A program made the translations under genes and the position numbers. DNA of 64,000 nt from Rhodopseudomonas boonkerdii. GTDB taxonomy: Bacteria > Pseudomonadota > Alphaproteobacteria > Rhizobiales > Xanthobacteraceae. The notes under the pieces are model-generated. The model was not told the origin of the DNA. It worked only from the letters and a program-made list of their open reading frames with translations, and made no database searches. How positions within the stretch are numbered: position 1 is the stretch's first letter; every line of letters begins with the position of its first letter. Where the stretch lies: assembly GCF_021184025.1 (NCBI RefSeq), contig NZ_CP036537.1, positions 2,604,001 through 2,668,000 on the forward strand, given 5' to 3'. Positions 59,943 to 64,000 of this stretch are shown piece by piece.

Positions 59943-61040
59943 CTACCCGTCCTCCAGGTACAACAGGGCCAAGAATCCGGTGAGGCCGCCCACGCAAACA
60001 GGCAGCCACGCCGCAGCAATCGGATGCATCAACTCGGCCTTGCTCAAATCTTCAGTCACTTTCGACAGAACATAGAGCAGAAAGCCCGCGCCCACGCCAC
60101 TCAAAACCATCTTCTGGACACCGCCCATCCGAAAGAACCTGAGGCTCACGGAAGCAGCCAGCATCACCATCGCGACCAGCAAAAACGGCTGCGCGATGAG
60201 CTTGTGATACTGCAAACGATACCCTGCGGTCGCAAACCCCGAACTCTCCGAGGAACGGATATACGAAGGAAGTTGCCAAAATGACACTGTTTCGGGGGTC
60301 GAGAAACTATTTCGCACCTGCGCAGGGGTGAGGGTTGTGGCGATATCCAGGGTCTCCTGCTCGACCATGGGCGAATCGAGGGAGTAAATTCGTACCCCCT
60401 TGAAGACCCATTTGCCGGACTCGAGAGTTGCTTCGCGGGCCTCGATCCGTTCGCTGAACTGGTTTTCGGTGTCAAAACGGAACACGGTCAGCCCGGTGAG
60501 GCGAAGGCCTTGCTGTTCGCTCCGGGCGGCATTGATGATGGCCTGACCATCGGCATTGACCTGATTGATCCAGAACCCCGAGGCGTCCTGGACGCCCCCG
60601 CCGGAGGCATCGCCGAACATCCGGGCCTCCATCCGCTTGGATTCCTCGCGCAGATTGGCCGATATCGGGTTGTAGGCGATGGTTGCCAGCACGCCGAGGA
60701 CGAGGGCGCTGAACAGCGCCGGGGTAATGAATTGCCAGGCGGAGACGCCGGCGGCGCGGGCGACCACCAGCTCCAGCCGGCGCGACAGGGCGAGATAGCA
60801 GGTCATGGCGCCGATCAAGATGCAGAACGGCATCAGTTTCTCGAGGGCCTGCGGCACCCGGTAGAGCGAGGTCTGCGCCACCATCAGCGCCGGAGCTGTG
60901 GACAGTCCGGCGGTGCGGCGGACCATTTCGATATAGTCGACCAGAACCAGCAGCATGAAGATGCTGATGAAGACGCCGAGCGCCGCGACCAGGAACCGGC
61001 CGGCGAAATAGCGCCCGATGGTGTTTGTGATCATGTTCAT
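59943..61040 (-). CDS. lptG: LPS export ABC transporter permease LptG
   Basis: This 365-residue inner-membrane protein of the YjgP/YjgQ family has three hydrophobic segments at the N-terminus (IGRYFAGRFLVAALGVFISI, MVAQTSLYRVP, FITPALFSALVLGVLAT), a periplasmic beta-jellyroll domain of about 150 residues, and three more at the C-terminus. With LptF and the ATPase LptB it extracts LPS from the inner membrane. The start ATG overlaps the lptF stop by four bases. lptB is not in the window. Confidence 0.94.
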   Translation of the reverse strand: MNMITNTIGRYFAGRFLVAALGVFISIFMLLVLVDYIEMVRRTAGLSTAPALMVAQTSLYRVPQALEKLMPFCILIGAMTCYLALSRRLELVVARAAGVSAWQFITPALFSALVLGVLATIAYNPISANLREESKRMEARMFGDASGGGVQDASGFWINQVNADGQAIINAARSEQQGLRLTGLTVFRFDTENQFSERIEAREATLESGKWVFKGVRIYSLDSPMVEQETLDIATTLTPAQVRNSFSTPETVSFWQLPSYIRSSESSGFATAGYRLQYHKLIAQPFLLVAMVMLAASVSLRFFRMGGVQKMVLSGVGAGFLLYVLSKVTEDLSKAELMHPIAAAWLPVCVGGLTGFLALLYLEDG

Positions 61041-62206
61041 GCGGCAGCCGGCCGTCTGAACAGCCGCAGGATCCGCTCATTCGAGCGGTTGAGGGCTTCG
61101 ATGAATCTGGCCGGCGGCTCGACCGAAATGCCGAGCTTGATGATCGTAAGGCTGCCGCCGATCGCGGCGAAGAGCAGGATATATTGCAGCGGGGCAGCCC
61201 AGTCCGATTTCGCGGCAGCGACCGAGCAGGCGAAGCCGGCCATGCGCAATCCGAACACGGCGCCGATGGCGTTGCCCATGGAGAAGTTGCGGCTCTGGCG
61301 TGTGGTGCGCGGCTGGCCGAGAAATGCAAAGGTCAGGGCGGCGAAGGCGAACGGATAGATGGGCGCCATCAGCCGGTCATGCAGCTCCGCGCTGAAAGCG
61401 CCCGGCATCTGCTGATATGTCGGATCGTCCGCGGGCGGCGAGAACAGCTCCCACAAATAGCGCTCGCGGATGCCATAGGTGACGTCCTGACTGCGGTTGG
61501 AGAATTTCGACATGTCGAAGGCATAGCGGGCGAAGGCCACCATGGCCGGGTCGGTCTTGCCGGTCTCGAAGCGCTGCAGATTGCCGTCTTCGAGCACCAG
61601 GAACGAGCCATCCTTGTTCTTCAGGATCGAGCCGTGATCGGCGATGATGGTGATGCGTTCCTTGGGATCGCGGCGGTCGTCGACAAAGATGCCGACCAGG
61701 AGGCCGCCGGGCTGGCGCTCTTTAATGCGCACCGTCAGATTCGTATCGAGCTGCGCGAAGCGGCCGGGCTGCAGGATGTTGGTCAGCACGTCGGCGGTGA
61801 TCTCGGCATCCCAGCGTTTCAATCGCCGCATGCCGTCCGGTGCCATATAGGAAGCAATGAACGCCACGATCAGCGACACCACCAGCGTCGCATAGAGAAA
61901 TGGCCGGAACAGCCGCATCGGCGACAGACCGGCGGCGTTCATGACGATGACTTCGGAATCGGTCGCGAGCTTGGTCAGGGTGTGCGAGACGGCGATCATC
62001 AGCGCGATCGGCGCGATGATCAGCACCAGCACGGGGATGGCCAGACCCGTGAAGCCGAGAAAGGTCAGAATGGTCTGACCCTGACTCGTCATCAGGTCGA
62101 TGCCACGCAGTGCCTGGGTGATCCAGATCACGCCGGTCAGGCTGACCAGCACGATGGCGAAGGATGCCAGCACTATCTTGAAGATATATCTGTCGATCGA
62201 ACCCAT
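61037..62206 (-). CDS. lptF: LPS export ABC transporter permease LptF
   Basis: This 389-residue partner of LptG has the same architecture (N-terminal helices starting DRYIFKIVLASFAIVLVSLT, a periplasmic domain with RIKERQPGGLLVGIFVDDRR, C-terminal helices). The open frame continues to 62245; the ATG at 62206 follows ACGGGGACCG and gives the usual MGSIDRYIF. It is the first gene of the operon that continues through lptG, lptD, surA, pdxA and rsmA. It is divergent from pepA across about 600 bases. Confidence 0.94.
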   Translation of the reverse strand: MGSIDRYIFKIVLASFAIVLVSLTGVIWITQALRGIDLMTSQGQTILTFLGFTGLAIPVLVLIIAPIALMIAVSHTLTKLATDSEVIVMNAAGLSPMRLFRPFLYATLVVSLIVAFIASYMAPDGMRRLKRWDAEITADVLTNILQPGRFAQLDTNLTVRIKERQPGGLLVGIFVDDRRDPKERITIIADHGSILKNKDGSFLVLEDGNLQRFETGKTDPAMVAFARYAFDMSKFSNRSQDVTYGIRERYLWELFSPPADDPTYQQMPGAFSAELHDRLMAPIYPFAFAALTFAFLGQPRTTRQSRNFSMGNAIGAVFGLRMAGFACSVAAAKSDWAAPLQYILLFAAIGGSLTIIKLGISVEPPARFIEALNRSNERILRLFRRPAAA

Positions 62207-62527
62207 CGGTCCCCGTAACGGCCCGGAAACATGCTGCATGCCCATCCCCGACGGGGGATCCCCGAGGGCGACGCAGCGGCTCCGGACCCGATCGTCCTAC
62301 TTACCATCCCTTTGATCGGTCAACAAAATGGCCGGGCGATGGCTAGGTGAGGAAGTGGTTAATTTCGATAACGATGTGGCCCTCGGGACACTGAAAGCAA
62401 GCCAGGACGGGTATTTCCGCATGCCAGCGTGATGGCTGGCAGCGTTCCGGCCACGCATGTCGCGGGCGGCGGACACATTCGCACATGGAATCAGCCGAAG
62501 CGGAGTGGGGCTGGGGAGCGTGCGTGG
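62207..62527. other. Intergenic region between lptF and repeat B4
   Basis: About 320 bases with no credible ORF. It should hold the lptF promoter. An incomplete FNR-like palindrome TTGATCGGTCAA (62322-62333) has the wrong spacing. Small frames are shadows. Confidence 0.35.
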
Positions 62528-62640
62528 CCTGCATGGTTCGAGACGCCCGCTTTGCGGGCTCCTCACCATGAGGGACTTCTATCGCGCTATACTCTATCCC
62601 TCATCCTGAAGAGCCGCGTAGCGGCGTCTCGAAGGATGGC
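62528..62640. repeat. Dispersed intergenic repeat, family B (copy 4)
   Basis: The left unit (GCCTGCATGGTTCGAGACGC through CTCACCATGAGGG) is identical over about 47 bases to 11821-11867. The right unit is CTCATCCTGAAGAGCCGCG with GTCTCGAAGGATG. It lies upstream of pepA. Confidence 0.88.
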
Positions 62641-62803
62641 CACAGGCTATTTTCGGCAATCATATGCGCTTTGCCCATGCTGCCGACCCGCCGCTTTTGA
62701 CCGTATGGCTTGACGACCCCGGCTGTGGAGACAACAACATCCGTTCCCTCGCATCGCCCCTGCGGTTCGATGCGCCTCATGTGATATTCTGGAGGTCTTG
62801 CCC

Positions 62804-64000
62804 ATGTCCGACACCGTCAAGGTCGGCTTCGTCCCGTTGTCCCAGGCTGTCCGCGGCACCCTCGTGGTGTTCAGCGACGATGCACTCAAGTTGGGAAAGG
62901 CAACGACCAAGGTGCTGGGCGCCGCTGCAACGCTGGTGAAGCGTGCCGCCGCTACCGGAAAGTTCAAGGGCAAGAATGGATCGACTCTCGACATCCTCGC
63001 GCCGGAAGGCGTGAAGGCGGACCGTCTGCTGGTGATCGGCACCGGCAAGGCGGATGAGATCAAGGAAACCGATCTGCTGAAATTCGGCGGCGTGCTGGCC
63101 GGCAAGCTCGGTGCATCCGCCGCGACGATCACCGTGATCGCGGAATTGCCATCCGCCGAAATGACGGCCAAGCAGGCCGCTTCGGTGGCCTCGGGCGTGT
63201 TGCTGCGTGCCTACAAATTCGATCGTTACAAGACCAGGAAGAAAGACGGTGAGGAAAAAGCCGGCACTGTCAACGTATCGCTCGCTGTGAGCGACGTGGC
63301 TAGTGCGAAGAAGGCTTTCGTGTCCGACAACGCCGTCGTGAAGGGCGTAGTGGTTGCGCGTGATCTCGTCAACGAGCCGCCGAATGTGCTTTTCCCGGTG
63401 GAGTTTGCACGCCGCGCCGGTGAGCTGAAGAAGCTCGGCGTTGCTATCGAGGTGCTCGACGTCAAGGCGATGCAGAAGCTTGGCATGGGCGCGCTGCTCG
63501 GCGTTGCGCAGGGCTCGGTCAATCCGGCACGGATCGTGGTGATGCGCTGGAATGGCGGCAAGAAGGGCGATGCGCCTGTCGCCTTCATCGGCAAGGGTGT
63601 CACTTTCGACACCGGCGGCATCTCCATCAAGCCGGCCGGCAGCATGGAGGAGATGAAGGGTGACATGGGCGGTGCGGCCTGCGTGGTTGGCCTGATGCAT
63701 GCGCTCGCCGGCCGCAAGGCCAAGGCGAATGTCATCGGCGCCATCGGCCTCGTCGAGAACATGCCGGACGGCAATGCGCAGCGTCCGGGCGACATTGTCA
63801 CTTCGATGTCCGGCCAGACCATTGAGATCATCAACACCGATGCCGAAGGCCGCCTCGTGCTGGCCGATGTGCTTTGGTATGTCGCCAAGAAGTACAAGCC
63901 GAGATTCATGATCGATCTGGCAACGCTTACCGGCGCCATCATGGTGGCGCTCGGCACCGATCATGCAGGCCTGTTCTCCAACAATGATGAGCTGGCTCTG
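62804..64000 (+). CDS. pepA: Leucyl aminopeptidase (cytosol aminopeptidase, M17), 3' truncated by window edge
   Basis: PepA is a hexameric two-metal aminopeptidase that removes N-terminal residues from peptides. In some bacteria it is also a DNA-binding regulator. The visible 399 residues include the N-terminal macro-like domain and most of the catalytic domain: [21 protein letters not shown] (metal and catalytic Lys region), the M17 signature [14 protein letters not shown] and [13 protein letters not shown]. The start at 62804 has GGAGG nine bases upstream. The remaining C-terminus, about 100 residues in relatives, lies beyond the window. It is divergent from lptF; holC often follows pepA. 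Confidence 0.95.
   Translation, partial: MSDTVKVGFVPLSQAVRGTLVVFSDDALKLGKATTKVLGAAATLVKRAAATGKFKGKNGSTLDILAPEGVKADRLLVIGTGKADEIKETDLLKFGGVLAGKLGASAATITVIAELPSAEMTAKQAASVASGVLLRAYKFDRYKTRKKDGEEKAGTVNVSLAVSDVASAKKAFVSDNAVVKGVVVARDLVNEPPNVLFPVEFARRAGELKKLGVAIEVLDVKAMQKLGMGALLGVAQGSVNPARIVVMRWNGGKKGDAPVAFIGKGVTFDTGGISIKPAGSMEEMKGDMGGAACVVGLMHALAGRKAKANVIGAIGLVENMPDGNAQRPGDIVTSMSGQTIEIINTDAEGRLVLADVLWYVAKKYKPRFMIDLATLTGAIMVALGTDHAGLFSNNDELAL

Noticed and set aside
62322..62333. TTGATCGGTCAA as a second FNR/FixK box
   Set aside because: The half-sites are two bases too close together for the TTGAT-N4-ATCAA consensus.
1..64000. tRNA, rRNA, prophage or insertion-sequence genes
   Set aside because: I looked through the intergenic regions and found no cloverleaf, rRNA segment, transposase or integrase that I could support.

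Overview
The window is GC-rich chromosomal DNA, almost certainly from an alphaproteobacterium of the Bradyrhizobium / Rhodopseudomonas / Tardiphaga group (Nitrobacteraceae). The evidence is an Irr-type iron control element in front of an mbfA gene, the rpsF-rpsR-DUF2232-rplI gene order, the lptF-lptG-lptD-surA-pdxA-ksgA operon, and several families of dispersed intergenic inverted repeats of the kind common in that family. I see no rRNA, tRNA, CRISPR array, transposase, integrase or phage gene. Genus and species cannot be fixed from sequence alone.

Layout. 1-2.8 kb: the end of a branched-chain amino-acid-type ABC transporter (binding protein, LivH, LivM). 2.9-4.8 kb: an Irr-box-controlled iron exporter gene (mbfA) with a secreted beta-barrel-like partner. 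5.1-6.9 kb: a DUF47-pit phosphate transport pair behind a PHO-box-like site. 7.0-7.4 kb: a guanidinium-exporter-type SMR gene behind a candidate mini-ykkC (guanidine-II) riboswitch. 7.5-15.6 kb: prfC, a GGDEF cyclase, small secreted proteins, a TctC-type binding protein, an NnrU-like protein and panB. 15.7-18.5 kb: a YfgM-like protein, a lipoprotein and the GTPase Der. 18.5-24.7 kb: metE under a cobalamin riboswitch, a DUF3313 lipoprotein, an NHL-repeat protein and an SDR.

24.8-40.9 kb, mostly minus strand, holds a conserved housekeeping chain (rpsF, rpsR, DUF2232, rplI, dnaB, alr, radA, cvpA, purF). It is interrupted by accessory blocks: cfa with a tailed cytochrome c, and a block with an SGNH hydrolase, a YRTV-repeat protein, a TSUP exporter and a large membrane protein. 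41.3-48.1 kb is the plus-strand fatty-acid and envelope cluster fabD-fabG-acpP-fabF-mltG-yicC-gmk. 48.1-54.4 kb is accessory: a secreted caspase-like protease followed by two paralogous Arg-rich secreted proteins, a zinc alcohol dehydrogenase, a DUF308/papain-like fusion and an MFS transporter. 54.5-62.2 kb is the LPS-export and outer-membrane biogenesis operon, and pepA starts divergently and runs off the right edge.

The points most worth a second look are: the caspase plus two Arg-linker secreted paralogues (48087-50490); four RNA leaders (mini-ykkC before gdx, B12 before metE, a 64-nt hairpin that masks the rpsF ribosome binding site, and a structured acpP leader); the mbfA/beta-barrel pair; the DUF308-protease fusion; and a repeat at 54421-54510 that supplies the stop codons of both flanking genes.
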